Assembly: GCA_028023455.1 (NCBI GenBank) | Contig: JAQFVV010012497.1 | Location: 3,720,001-3,784,000 of the forward strand | Source: Epiperipatus broadwayi | Lineage: Eukaryota > Onychophora > Udeonychophora > Euonychophora > Peripatidae | DNA length: 64,000 nt | Direction: 5' to 3' | In this document: in pieces, positions 47,347 to 62,580 of the stretch | Position numbering within the stretch: position 1 is the first letter of the stretch | Layout: every line of letters starts with the position of its first letter | Notes under the pieces: generated by a model | What the model was told of the DNA's origin: nothing | The model's input: the letters and a program-made list of their open reading frames with translations, nothing else | The model's database searches: none | Made by a program: the position numbers and the translations under genes

Positions 47347-48954
47347 ATGGCTACTGCCCAGTCAAGCGTGAGCGAATTAAGCACCAATACAAAATTAACA
47401 ACATCGTTAGTTTCAACATCGCCTATTTCGTATGCAAAAGTACTTAAAAGTAATAGCAATACTACAGCACCAACTCAAATACCGCGCTTCCGTAGAACAA
47501 ACACAAATGATATTAAAAATCTTGATCTAAACACTCGAGAGGAAAATCAACCCCCAGCCGCAATCTGGACAAAAGAAACGCTTGAAAATGTGACGGACCG
47601 TTTCAGTAATACGGTGCCTCGGACGTTATTTGAAACATTTCGCAGGTTTTTTTCACCAACTTCGTTAGTACTCGCAGTAACCGATAATCAATGCTCATTA
47701 TATCGTTTCCCAAAAGCTTTATTATATGAAGCAATCACGCAAAATGCACTATGGGAAACAATCTCTTGTATCGCCGACCATCCAAATTCTCGATATATAA
47801 CCATTGATTTTTATACTCAGCAGCAAAAAGAACGGTTTCAATCCACTATTTTAGCACTTGATAATTACGCACTCGTAATTATAGATGAAAACCGGAAAAA
47901 TATAATTACTGGAGTGCTTAAAAATACTTATCTTAAATACAACGTACAAGATTTTCAAAAAATGATAAACCCGTTTGGAAAAGTAATTGCCCTACAGCCT
48001 ATATATTTAAAAGACACACCTATACCGATATGTAGTAATCGTTTTGAATTTAAAATAAAACTACATAAAAACGTAGACGCCTCAACGATTCCAACACAGA
48101 TTACAGATCAAGAAGCGACACTCTCTCTTCACATAAGAGGTCTAAAGCCACTTTGTTTTGGCTGTGGACAGAGAGGACACCTAGCAACTCAGTGCGATAA
48201 CACAAAAAGCAATCACTGTGAACAAACTAAAATCCTCTCCCCAGAACAACCCAGTGATGAAAATAAAATTTATAATAACACTACATCCATTGGCAACCCA
48301 ATAATAGAAACCGGAAAAAAACAGGTTCAAACACCCACAAACAAAAATAATAATGGATCAGAATTGCCTATCCCAAAGACCAACCAAAAAAATAATAACA
48401 CAAAAACTAACACAGAAATCCAAGATTCAAACGAAAATAATTCTCAAGAAACCACAACACAAAATACAGCAATTACATCACAGGATCAGCATCTCAATAA
48501 AACAAAATGTGTACCAAGTAAAAATCAACAAACAGAAAGTAAACACACACAGTTATATAATGAAAATATAAATCCAGATAATATAAAGATACCAATAATA
48601 AAAAAAACTACAATTATAAACAAAACTGCATCAAACATAATGGATGCAATAGAAGCCCCTCTTCCACCTATTCAAGAGAATACACCAGAGGGAAAAAGGA
48701 AGCCAGGCAGACCAAGTAAAAATCATGAATCCAAAAAGGCAAAAAAAACAGACCAAAAGCACAACTCATCAGACATATACAATTTAGAAAATGATGAAAT
48801 AGAAATGGATGTAAGCCAACAACAAATGGACACCTGTTCGGTTTCATCACAAATTGCCTGTATAGAGTCTGAAGCAATATTAAATGAAAGAAAAACTGAT
48901 AATAAACCCAACAATGTCTTAAATATGTATCAGCATCCATCTACTGCAATATAA
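47347..48954 (+). CDS. Element A ORF1: nucleic-acid-binding protein with CCHC knuckle and AT-hook-like motif
   Basis: 535 residues, ATG at 47347 in context AATCATGGC. After a disordered N-terminus (about 1-80) there is a folded region (about 80-265). It is followed by a zinc knuckle CFGCGQRGHLATQC (residues 270-283; C-x2-C-x4-H-x4-C), as in ORF1/Gag-like proteins that package retrotransposon RNA. The remainder is Asn/Thr/Gln/Lys rich, with GKRKPGRPSKN near residue 450, an AT-hook-like GRP core with basic flanks. An AT-hook would suit binding to AT-rich (TAA)n DNA, which is inference. The frame is intact. 62 bases separate its stop from the ORF2 ATG. Confidence 0.85.
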   Translation: MATAQSSVSELSTNTKLTTSLVSTSPISYAKVLKSNSNTTAPTQIPRFRRTNTNDIKNLDLNTREENQPPAAIWTKETLENVTDRFSNTVPRTLFETFRRFFSPTSLVLAVTDNQCSLYRFPKALLYEAITQNALWETISCIADHPNSRYITIDFYTQQQKERFQSTILALDNYALVIIDENRKNIITGVLKNTYLKYNVQDFQKMINPFGKVIALQPIYLKDTPIPICSNRFEFKIKLHKNVDASTIPTQITDQEATLSLHIRGLKPLCFGCGQRGHLATQCDNTKSNHCEQTKILSPEQPSDENKIYNNTTSIGNPIIETGKKQVQTPTNKNNNGSELPIPKTNQKNNNTKTNTEIQDSNENNSQETTTQNTAITSQDQHLNKTKCVPSKNQQTESKHTQLYNENINPDNIKIPIIKKTTIINKTASNIMDAIEAPLPPIQENTPEGKRKPGRPSKNHESKKAKKTDQKHNSSDIYNLENDEIEMDVSQQQMDTCSVSSQIACIESEAILNERKTDNKPNNVLNMYQHPSTAI

Positions 48955-49016
48955 ACAAAAATTTAGTATTAAAAATAAAATAAAAATCAATACCCTGTTA
49001 AAAAATTATTTAAAAC

Positions 49017-50129
49017 ATGAAGATAAAAATTGGATCTCTCAACATTAGAGGCTTAAATGCCACCAAAAAACTTTTTGATCTCAAAAAATGGTTACATACA
49101 ACACAACCACACATACTTGGGCTTTTGGAAACAAAAATATACAGCAGCTCTCAAATTGATCCATCAAAATATTTAGTCAGCCAAGGTTTTTGTGCCTGCT
49201 CAAGGCAATCATCATCACCATCAGGTGGCACAGGCACAATTATTTCCCACAACTGCCCTTTTGATTCTTTTAAAATTATATATATTGACTCTAATCTTAT
49301 CATATTAACACTCCATCATAAAAATATCACACTTAACCTAGTATTTGTATATATACCACCAGGCCCCATCATCATCTCCAGAATAATAGCAACAATAAAT
49401 TCAATGCTTACAGCAACACCAAATCCCATAATACTCCTGGGAGATTTCAACATGACCTACCAAACTTTTGTCACCAAATGGATCCATCAAATAACAATCC
49501 CACTTATGAGTGCTGAGGGTTTTCTCCCATCAAACTCAATATCTTTTAATAACAATAGATATAAGTCACTTATTGATTTGTGTTTCTACTCACCAATGTT
49601 ACATCATTATTTTAATCTTGAACTCTGTCCATCTATAATCTCAGATCATGCTGCTCAGTTCATCACCCTCGACCTAACAAAAATACAGAATACAACAATA
49701 GCCCTCCAAAAGACTATGCGAATACTTCTTCCAGCACAAACAACTGAATTCCTATATTCAGAAACATATATAATGCTCCAAAAACTTCAAAACATGTCAC
49801 TCGATCCAGTACAAAAGTATATAGCATTCACCAATATACTTTCTTTCAACATCAATCATATTACCTGCAACTCAACACCCCCCACCAGATTATTAGCATT
49901 GGCAGATGAACTACATAAAAGAATAACCATTTCCAGACCAACTACAGATAATCAAACACAAATTAAAAAACTTACAGAAATGTACAACAATACATGCAAT
50001 ACACTAAAGCAATATGTAGCAATAAAAAAGAAAAAAAATATGCCTTACACAACAACATACTTGGACCAGAGCATACATACGGTGGGCATTGGGATACCCA
50101 TCCACAGTCAGAGTGCCTATGGCACTTGA
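49017..50129 (+). CDS. Element A ORF2, 5' part: AP-type endonuclease
   Basis: 370 residues from ATG 49017. Endonuclease motifs are in order: SLNIRGLN (catalytic Asn), LLETKI (Glu), GGTGTIIS, VFVYIPPGP, ILLGDFNM (Asp/Asn), IDLCFYSP and ISDHAAQ (the SDH end). The domain spans roughly residues 1-220 and looks complete. The enzyme nicks target DNA to prime reverse transcription. The frame ends at 50129 while the RT continues in another frame, open from about 50050 with no ATG before the palm region. A single-base frameshift near 50075-50090 therefore splits what was one ORF2. Confidence 0.85.
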   Translation: MKIKIGSLNIRGLNATKKLFDLKKWLHTTQPHILGLLETKIYSSSQIDPSKYLVSQGFCACSRQSSSPSGGTGTIISHNCPFDSFKIIYIDSNLIILTLHHKNITLNLVFVYIPPGPIIISRIIATINSMLTATPNPIILLGDFNMTYQTFVTKWIHQITIPLMSAEGFLPSNSISFNNNRYKSLIDLCFYSPMLHHYFNLELCPSIISDHAAQFITLDLTKIQNTTIALQKTMRILLPAQTTEFLYSETYIMLQKLQNMSLDPVQKYIAFTNILSFNINHITCNSTPPTRLLALADELHKRITISRPTTDNQTQIKKLTEMYNNTCNTLKQYVAIKKKKNMPYTTTYLDQSIHTVGIGIPIHSQSAYGT

Positions 50130-52254
50130 AATAGATGGTTCTATAACAGCTGGACATAACATGATAAACCCAATATATCAACACTTTAAAAAAAAACTGC
50201 AAAAACAGAGTGTGTACATACCAAATGAAGACATATTTGGAGACCCTGAAACAGACACACCAATAACAACAACTGACATTGTATTTCAACTTGCAACAAT
50301 AACAAACACATGTCACCCAGGACCACAAGGAATTCCCAAATTTGTGTTCAAACATCTTAGTCACTTCACAGCAAAATACCTGTGCGATCTAGCCAATTAC
50401 ATATCCCAAAAAATTTACAACATACAAAGTCTATACCCAATTGCAATGGTTCCATTTAACAAAAAACCAACAGCAATATCATCTTTATCTAATCTACAAC
50501 CAATTTCAATGGGACCTTTAGGAATAAAAATTCTTGAAAGAGTGATAAAGGAAAAAATAGAACAACACATACTCCCTGTGTTATCATCAGCACAATATGC
50601 CAAAAAAGGATCATCCATTGGCCAGGGTGCCTTAATGTACAAAACAATTATTGAAGTAGTAAAAAAAAGAAAGAAATATGCACCAATTATAGTTCAACTA
50701 GACATTGAGGCAGCTTTTGACTCAGTGCCTATAGCCAAATTATTAGACGTGCTGAAAAAAACAACAACACCTCCATCCCTACTATATATAATAGCAAATC
50801 TGCTACTCAGCCGTGAAATTCACATCACATTGAATGGAAAAAAATCACCAGCCTTCAGACCGAGTCAATCCATCCCACAAGGATCCCCCCTAAGTGCCTT
50901 GCTCTTTACAATATATATAAATCCTCTATTAATAGAGATACAGAAAAAAATAAAAGGCATTCAAATTCCAAACACTGCTTTAAATATATCATGCATAGCC
51001 TATATGGACGATGTAACCGTTTTCCTCCCCTCTAAAAAGAACCTTCCCATATTACAAGAGATAATCAAGAATTATACCTCAAATTTTAATTTAAAAATTA
51101 ACACAAATAAAACTGCTGCATGGTCAATATACACAGGCAAGCACTGTACAGAGATGTTTAATGGTAAACCATCTGCTTTCCTTGGTTTCCCATTCTACCT
51201 TGGAACCAATGGAATGAGGCAAAAAATTCAAAATAAATTAAAAATAGATGCTGAAAAAATCACAGCCTCACTTGAAAAGTCATACCTGTCAATATATGCA
51301 AAGGTAGCACTATTTAATCAACTTATAACTACAAAAATTACATACTATACACCTATAATCAAATTTGCAAAAACATTCATATCTAAAATCTCGTCAATCT
51401 GTAACAAACTAATATGGAAGAGAAAGACAGTGGCAATCTCTTTAAAAAATCTGAGCAGACCACCACATAGCAATGGACTTGGACTCCATACAATCAATGT
51501 TTTTTACACACAGAAATCAGTAAATCTAATAACAGCAACCATAAAAAGATTTCCAGACCTGGAGTGTGTAATCAGTATAATACCCACAGACAGACCACCC
51601 CCTTCATATGGATATCTATCCACACTGATTGAAGAACTCAAGCCAATATACAACAAAATATCACTCAATAATGACAACAAGTATACATACTGGGACATTT
51701 ACAATATACTACATCCCAACCAGACACCCAATCTACATCCATCAGTTCTTGGAATAGACAACAGGCAACTACTGCAACAATTCAGAAAATGGTCATTAGA
51801 ACCAAAATTATTCGATTTTCTACTTAAGCTTAATCTCAATGCTCTACCCACAACCCATTTCCTTAGATTTCGTAGATTCTATACCAATATAGACCCCATG
51901 TGCGGACTATGTCATAGAGAAGAAGAGACACAAGATCATTTTCTTCATTCCTGCAGTGCCCTAGAAACAATACGTCGCACAATGTTTACCACATACAGAA
52001 AGGCTATCATTTCAATAGATGAAATAATAAATACATTTAAAAAAGGCAATAACCCTGCTATTCGTGCAGCAACATACAGCCTTTATGCCTACTGGTGCAC
52101 CAGATGCACTTTTGCACTTGCCAATAACCCTCGACGCCACCCAGCAACATATTCAATAAAACTAGAACTGTTAAGAAAAAGAGACAGCATCCTAGCTCAA
52201 CCAGATATATTTGCAGCCACATGGTCACACTTGAAACAGAGATCCAGTCTATGA
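50089..52254 (+). CDS. Element A ORF2, 3' part: reverse transcriptase with C-terminal zinc knuckle
   Basis: About 720 residues, continuing ORF2 after the frameshift. No convincing start codon exists; the frame enters by TTG at 50089. RT motifs: LQPISMGPLGIKILERV, QYAKKGSSIGQGAL, IIVQLDIEAAFDSV (palm Asp), SIPQGSPLSALLFTIYI and CIAYMDDVTVF. The catalytic box is thus YMDD, where non-LTR elements usually have YADD. LGFPF follows as the thumb part. The C-terminus has a WS...LLKLNLNALPT block and the knuckle CGLCHREEETQDHFLHSC (C-x2-C-x8-H-x4-C). All catalytic residues are present, so only the frameshift appears to disable it. Confidence 0.85.
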   Translation: MGYPSTVRVPMALEIDGSITAGHNMINPIYQHFKKKLQKQSVYIPNEDIFGDPETDTPITTTDIVFQLATITNTCHPGPQGIPKFVFKHLSHFTAKYLCDLANYISQKIYNIQSLYPIAMVPFNKKPTAISSLSNLQPISMGPLGIKILERVIKEKIEQHILPVLSSAQYAKKGSSIGQGALMYKTIIEVVKKRKKYAPIIVQLDIEAAFDSVPIAKLLDVLKKTTTPPSLLYIIANLLLSREIHITLNGKKSPAFRPSQSIPQGSPLSALLFTIYINPLLIEIQKKIKGIQIPNTALNISCIAYMDDVTVFLPSKKNLPILQEIIKNYTSNFNLKINTNKTAAWSIYTGKHCTEMFNGKPSAFLGFPFYLGTNGMRQKIQNKLKIDAEKITASLEKSYLSIYAKVALFNQLITTKITYYTPIIKFAKTFISKISSICNKLIWKRKTVAISLKNLSRPPHSNGLGLHTINVFYTQKSVNLITATIKRFPDLECVISIIPTDRPPPSYGYLSTLIEELKPIYNKISLNNDNKYTYWDIYNILHPNQTPNLHPSVLGIDNRQLLQQFRKWSLEPKLFDFLLKLNLNALPTTHFLRFRRFYTNIDPMCGLCHREEETQDHFLHSCSALETIRRTMFTTYRKAIISIDEIINTFKKGNNPAIRAATYSLYAYWCTRCTFALANNPRRHPATYSIKLELLRKRDSILAQPDIFAATWSHLKQRSSL

Positions 52255-52478
52255 AATATAAAGACCAATAAGATAGATGATGACATTTTCAACATCAGCA
52301 TTTTTTCCAACTTTAAAAAAAAAAAATGCAAGCATAAACTGAACTAAATAGAAGACCAAATTTAAAAACAAGAAGAAAAAAAAAGGATGCAGAAAAGATA
52401 AAGACTTATATACTGAAAGTTGTAATTTGTTTTTCATTTGTAAAAAATCAATATATGACTCTGTAACTTTTTAGACTC

Positions 52479-52484
52479 AATAAA
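52479..52484 (+). promoter_or_regulatory. AATAAA polyadenylation signal of element A
   Basis: AATAAA lies 16 bases before the TAA array at 52501. The RNA would thus end near or in the TAA tail. Confidence 0.55.
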
Positions 52485-52499
52485 GTTTTGCTTTGAAAC

Positions 52500-56030
<3,531 letters not shown>

Positions 56031-56351
56031 TCAATTCAATTCAATTCATTTATTTACCGTACAAAACTACAGCATAAAGCCAATTACAGTATTGCACCAT
56101 AACAAATATATAAATACATAAATGAGTTTAAATGACAAATTATTAATATAATTATGTGCCACATTTCAATAAAAGATAATTAACACATTTAAAAATCTAA
56201 AGTAAAATTAAATATCAGCATATAAACAATTATTATTAAAACATTAATAATAACAAATAAATAAAAGGGATAAATATAAAGCACGTAACAAAATAATAAT
56301 AATAATAAAACAATTTAACATATATATATAAACAAAATCAAGTTAAACCAA

Positions 56352-59115
56352 TCAAATATGACATTTAAATTTAATAACATTACAAAATTGATTATAATCT
56401 AAATTGAAGTAATTATTATTACTACAAATCTGATTATATAAATATGGTAGTCTAAATAAAGGAGAAAATCTAAGAACATTGGAATGACAAGTTTTAATGT
56501 AACAAACAGAAGCAGACCGAGTATCATGCACATGAGATCTAATTACAACAGTAGAAATTGTGTCAGATAAAAGAACTATTTTATTAATAAGTTTATAAAG
56601 ATATTTAAGATCTCTATATTGTCTTCTAGAAGAAAGATGAACAACAGTTTTATTTCCCAAAGAAACATATTTAAAAAACTTATTACTCACTGATTGTAAT
56701 AAGTTACATCCCTGTTTAGAGCTAGGATTCCAAATGACTGAACAATATTCAATGATGGGAAGAACCAATGATAAAAATAATTTAAATTTTGTATCACCAC
56801 TGAAATGATGACCAAACCTTAGAATAGTACCTATAATTTTTAAAGCTTTACCAATAATCATTTCCAAATGAGGAAGAAAGGATCCATTACTAGAAAATAT
56901 AACTCCCAAATCCTTTTGAGATTCAACAGAAATAATTTTGTGACAATTAATAAAATAAGAAAAATGCAAAACTTCAGATTTTTTAGAATACGAGACTAAG
57001 GAACATTTACTGAAATTAACAGTCATATTATTTAAATCACACCAAGCACTAAAATTATCTATATCCTTTTGAAGAAGAGTGCAATCAAACACAGATGTGA
57101 TTCTTCTAAAGATTTTACAGTCATCTGCATAGCACAAAAGATAAGAAGATTTTAAGCAATCCTTAAGGTCATTCATATAAATGTTAAAAAGCATAGGTGC
57201 TAAAATACTACCCTGAGGAACTCCAAAATTACATTTGAACTTAGATGAAATAGTATTATTAAATTTAATATATGCAGTACGACCATGAAGAAAGGATTGA
57301 AACCAATAAACAAGCTTAGTAGAAAAACCCATTTGATATAATTTGCAAAGAAGAATACTGTGGTCTACTTTATCAAAAGCTTTTGATAAATCAAAATAAA
57401 CAACATCAAGTCTCTGCTGGTCCTCAATTGCATGAGCTATATGATCATAAATTGTTAACAAATTAGTTTCTACGGATCTATTAGGTATAAAACCATGCTG
57501 TGAAGAAGAAATGAGTTTACTAACATCTAAAATAATTTTATTATAAACACACCTCTCAAAAATTCTAGCAATAGTATGTAAAACAGAAATAGGTCTATAG
57601 TTATTAAGACAATCACGTGAACCATTCTTAAAAATTGGGACCATTTTGTCACACTTAAGCACATTAGGAAAAACACAAGAATTTAGTGATAAATTAAAAA
57701 TAAATGCAAGAGGAACTGCAATAAATTCAGCTAGCCCTTTGTAAATAAATGAAGGAAGATCATCATTTCCCAAACTAGAATGAATTTTAAGTCGCTTAAT
57801 AGCCATAACAACATCATCCTTAGAAATATGGTCAATCATACAATGAACAGTTGAAGAATTACAAAATAATGCAATATTTGAAGATATTGCATCATGTGAT
57901 GAATATACATCAGCAAAATGTTTTGAAAAGTCATTTGCACTTAAAGTGAAACCATGAGTAGCTTGAACCTTTTTTCTACCCAAACCAGACTTTTTAATGA
58001 AATCCCAAAATTCTTTAGGGTTAGATGAAATATTAACCTCAATTTTTCTAATATAATTCTTCAAATCTCTTTTATAAACATGCTTCACCAATCTTCTGAA
58101 ATTAATAAAATTATTATAAAAAAAGATATTCTGTGTTTTAAAATAAAGTCTACGATGATAAGACTTCCTTTTAATAATTTTAATAAGATCGCATGAAAAC
58201 CAACGATCGGAAAACCCTTATAAAAAGGTCGCTTATTGGGAATATACAAATCAATAAAACCATTAAGAATCTTTAAAAACTCATCCAAGCAATAATTTAC
58301 ATCATTAAAAGAATACAAAAAATTCCAATTAACTTTAGAAAAGTTTCTACAAAAATCAAAATAATTACCCTTCCCATAATCCTTTCTTAAAATATTAGAA
58401 AAATTAATCTTTGAGTGACAAACGTTAATATAAAACTCAAAAGGTGGATGATGAGCATCAATAGGAAAATTAACAGAGACAACTTGAAAATTACTAACTA
58501 CTGTTGAATTACATAAAATATAATCCAAAGTACGATGAGAGGAATTAACAAATGGGTTATATTGCTTAAGTCCTAAAAATTTACAGAACTTTAACATTCT
58601 AGAAGCCTTAGAAGACAAAAGAGAAAAATGTGTAGCAATTCTACCCTGATATAAATCCGGAATATTTAAATCACCAGTAATAATAATATTATCATAGCCA
58701 ATCAGAAAATCTTCAAGTGATGTCAAAAAATAATCAAACTCCAACAATGACAAAGTGGGTTTGAGATAAACATTACCTATCTAATAAATTTAAAATTGTG
58801 ATTTAAAGTAATTTCACACCATGTAGATTCACAAAAAGAAGAAGAAAAAGAAAGTTCTTTATAAAAAACATCTTTATGAAGAGCAATCAGAGTACCACCA
58901 CCTCGAGAAATATTATCCATAGATCTGTCAGTTCGCAAAATACTGAATCTATCATCAAGAAAAGAACAATCAGGAAATTGTTGATTCAACCAAGTTTCTG
59001 TAAGTAAAATAAGATCAAAATGTTCTGTTTCAAAAAATTGTTTAATTTGAACACATTTAGTCCTCATACCTCTGACATTCATGTAAAAACAAGAAAGGCC
59101 TACCATGTTACCCAC
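56352..59115 (-). pseudogene. Element C ORF2: endonuclease-reverse transcriptase with two frameshifts
   Basis: Three overlapping pieces make one ORF2. Piece 1 (59115-58777) has FYMNVRGMRTK, LLTETWLNQ and SRGGGTLIAL (start of the AP endonuclease). Piece 2 (to about 58210) has NIIITGDLNIPDL (GDxN) and RTLDYILCN, with the SDH position read as IDAHHPP. Piece 3 (about 58210-56352) has RWFSCDL-type linker, NYRPISVLHTIARIFER, QHGFIPNRSVETN, VVYFDLSKAFDKVDH, GVPQGSILAPMLFNIYM, LCYADDCKIF, KDLGVIFSSN and LPIIEYCSVIW. Frame changes lie near 58780 and 58212. All RT catalytic aspartates are present. It is closely similar in plan to element B but clearly a different family. Confidence 0.8.
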
Positions 59116-59246
59116 AAAGATAATGGAAACAACACAAATAAAACCAAAAAGAGAAAAAAAAAAGTGATAAAGAAAAAAAATAAATAAATAAAAATAAATA
59201 AATAAAATAAAATAGATAGTAAAACAAAATAAATTCTCTTAAAACC

Positions 59247-62083
59247 TTAGAGAACTAGCCAGAGATCCATAAAAAAAGAAATGGAAGCACCGCAAGACCA
59301 TAAATTGGGGGATATTATTTCATTATGTTTATGTGCAGAAACAGAAACATAAAAGCAAGAAGACTTAGAATTATTCATATTAACTTTATGACAAACAATG
59401 CTAGTTTGTAAATTATTTTCAAGAAATACTGTAATATCTTTTGAACTGAGATTTACTGGCATATTAGAAAGAAAATATCTATTATAAGTTATATTAGTAT
59501 TAGAATAAACATCAGCAAAATTAGATTTATTAAATCCATCAGATATATTAATTTTTTTAGTCCTTGAAAAATCATTTTTACTAGAAGATAAAGAGGAGTA
59601 TCCAGAATGATTTATCCAATAGTTACTATTTGAATGAAAGTCAAGTGAATGTGATCTATAAGCTGGAATGAATTTGGGAGCAATATCTGGATAATTAAGA
59701 ATTTTATGTCTAACAGACTTAGAATAAACATTAGCAAAATTAGATTTATTAAATCCATCAGAAATATTAATTTTTTTAGTTCTTGAAAAGTCATTTTTAC
59801 TAGAAGATCGGAAGAGTATCCAGAATGATTTATCCGATAGTTACTATTTGAGTGAAAGTCAAGTGAATGTGAACTATAAGCTGGAATGAATTTGGGAGCA
59901 ATATCTGGATAATTAAGAATTTTATGTCTAACAGACTTAGAATAAACATTAGCAAAATTAGATTTATTAAATCCATCAGAAATATTAATTTTCTTAGTTC
60001 TAGAAAAGTCATTTTTACTAGAAGATAAAGAAGAGTATTCAGAATGATTCATCCGATAGTTACTATTTGAATGAAAGTTAAGTGAATGTGATCTATAAGC
60101 TGGAGTAAATTTGGGAGCAGTATCTGGATAATTAAGAATTTTATGACTAATAGACTTTAGGGAAGATACATTAACAGGAAGACCTCCATTATATCTTTTA
60201 TCCATAAAAGAAGCACTCTGTAAATTATGAGCTGGAATGACTTTAGAAACTGCAGCTGGATAATTTAGTTTTTTAGATTTCACAGACTTTAAAGAAGATA
60301 AAGTAACAGGAAAACCTCCATTATCTCTTTTCCCCACAAAAAAAAAATTTGGTGATTTAAATTTACCATGAGAAAAAAAACCAGAATCAGAAAAGCAATC
60401 ACTAATGGAATTTACCTCAAGCCAGGATGAGTTATAAAAACATCTACTTTTAAATTTGGAATGAGGCAAATTCATAAATACATTATTATTATTATTATTA
60501 TTATAATTAATTTCATCACTAACTAAATTAACTTCAGGAACACAATCATCCAATTTGATATTTTCACCAAGATCTTCAGGGCAATAGGCTGAAGAATGAT
60601 CCCTATCAATGGAAGAACTAAAAATTTGATCAGGATATTCAGAAGATGACAAAATGCATTGAGTGCCAATATCATTAGTATTAACATTTTTACCAAGATC
60701 TTCAAGGCAATTGGATGAAGATGAACATACAATGTTATCACCTTCAACAGAAGAGGAATAATCTCCAGGAATAGAACTAAAAATTTGATCAGGATATTCG
60801 GAAGATGATAACATGCATTGAGTACCAATAGCATTAGTATTAATAAGTTTATCTTTGATCACTGAAGAATTCCTACAACGATGAGACATTTCAATTATTA
60901 AATTATATATAAAAGAAATAGGAAGAGATAAAATCATTTCAAAAGAAAAATTGCTAGAATCATGAATAACACTGTCAATTAAACTATCTATATTTTTAAC
61001 ATTATTAGCAGAGTCAAATTCATTAACAGCAAAGTTTCCAATATTATTATTTCCAATCTTAGGAATTAAGTCAATATTATTAGTGGATAAATCCATATCA
61101 ACATCTGCATTAGAAAGACCGTCCAAAGATGAAACAGCTTTATTATTGTCAAACTCATCTATAGCAAACTTTCCAACACTATTATTTCCAATCTTAGGAA
61201 ATAAGTCAATATTATTAGGAAATAAGTCAATATTATTAGGGGATACATCAGCATCAACATTAGAAAGATCATCTAAAAATAAAACAGTTTTATATTCATC
61301 ACATTCATTTACAGGAGAGTTTCCAGCATTATTATTTCCATTATTGATTTTATTTTTGTTAACTTCAATTACAGTAGAGTTTGCAATATAATTATTCCCA
61401 TTATTAGAAGATAAGTCAACATCTATCTTAGAAAGATAATGTAAGGGTAACAAATCTTTATTTTTATCAAATTCATTTACAATAGAATTTATAACACAAT
61501 TATCTCCATTAATTCTACTATTCACACAATTAGTTAACTTAACTATCTGAAACTCATTATCTAAAACAGGATTATCAGCAATATTATCTGTCAAAAATAC
61601 CTTAGACATATAATTACACTCTATACATTTATAGAAGCCAGAACCAATAGTATGAAAAATATCAGCATCAACTTTACTTAATCTAAGACAAGAGGTATGA
61701 AACTTCCCCTGACATTGACCAGAACAATTGATACGGTTAGCAGGATCCAATATAGCAATAGAACAGACCTTACAAACAGATGAAACTGAGCTAGAATCAG
61801 AGATTATATCAGTATCAGATAAAACAGAAAGAGATGAATTCATCGTAGAAATTTGGGAGACATAAGAATTCAAAATAACAGAAGCCTTCTTATAATAAGA
61901 GCTACAGTATTCACATAAAAATTCAGAGGTATTATTAATAGAATCAATGGAAGTATCTTTATTAAATAAATTATAACATACTATATGGTATCTAAGGCCA
62001 CAAAAACCCAAGCATTTTAAAAATTTTTGTCTACCAAAAATATCAGACAAACACAAAGCACAAGGAAATTTAAAAGGCGCCAT
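59247..62083 (-). pseudogene. Element C ORF1: double PHD-finger protein with internal repeats, one frameshift
   Basis: ATG at 62083. The first zinc finger has C8, C11, C24, C28, H33, C36, C57 and C60. The second has C104, C107, C120, C124, H129, C132, C153 and C156. Both have PHD (C4-H-C3) spacing, and in CR1-type elements such ORF1 proteins are thought to bind RNA or chromatin. A long Ser/Asn/Asp-rich region with internal duplications follows (ECPDQIFSS-like: SSSEYPDQIFSS twice; NNIDLxPKIGNN twice). A C-terminal 73-residue repeat (ILNYPDIAPKFIPAYSSHS core) is present three times. A 1-base loss at about 59808 in the middle repeat shifts the frame. The intended frame resumes as MPVNLSSKDITVFLEN and ends near 59247. 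Confidence 0.8.
59502..60160 (-). repeat. Three ~219-bp tandem repeats in element C ORF1
   Basis: The segment AGAATAAAC starts at 59502, 59721 and 59939, giving periods of 219 and 218 bp. The 218-bp period reflects the one-base deletion (GAAGATCGGAAGAG against GAAGATAAAGAGGAG) that breaks the frame. 219 bp equals 73 codons, so the array was made in frame. A more diverged fourth unit precedes it (60160-60280). Confidence 0.85.
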
Positions 62084-62279
62084 CTAAAATATAACTAACA
62101 AAAAAAAGTAGATACAGGATAATAAATAAATCCCATCTAAGTACACAATTAAATCCCTTAGACTAAAAATAATAAAGTGAATAAATGCATTATAGTAAAA
62201 TAATTTAATTATAAAACAAACAATGGCAATATCTGTTACTTAACAAAAAAAAAAAAATTAATAAAATTGGGAAAAACAA

Positions 62280-62580
62280 ATCTAAGGAAATACAAAAATT
62301 ATATATTAATTAAATTATATAAATATATATTAAATTGTATTATATATATAAAAAACAAACAATATCCAAGACAAGATTATTAAATATATCACAATTATAT
62401 ATTAGGTAAATTATATAAATATATATTCAATTGTACTATATATATAAAAAACAAACAATATCCAAGACAAGATTATTAAACATCACAATAATATATTAGG
62501 TAAATTATATAAACATATTCAATTGTACTATATATATATATAAAAACAAACAATGTCCAAAATAAAATTATTAAAAATAT
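62280..62580 (-). repeat. ~95-bp tandem repeats in element C 5' UTR
   Basis: The segment AACAATATCCAAGACAAG recurs, with the mark AATATCC at 62361, 62457 and (as AATGTCC) 62552, a period of 95-96 bp. Each unit also has TTAGGTAAATTATATAAA. Repeated 5' UTR monomers are promoters in some LINEs. That role here is inference. Confidence 0.75.

Noticed and set aside
59502-60160. CRISPR-like regular repeats
   Set aside because: Units of ~219 bp are contiguous and coding, without unique spacers, in a eukaryotic LINE ORF1.
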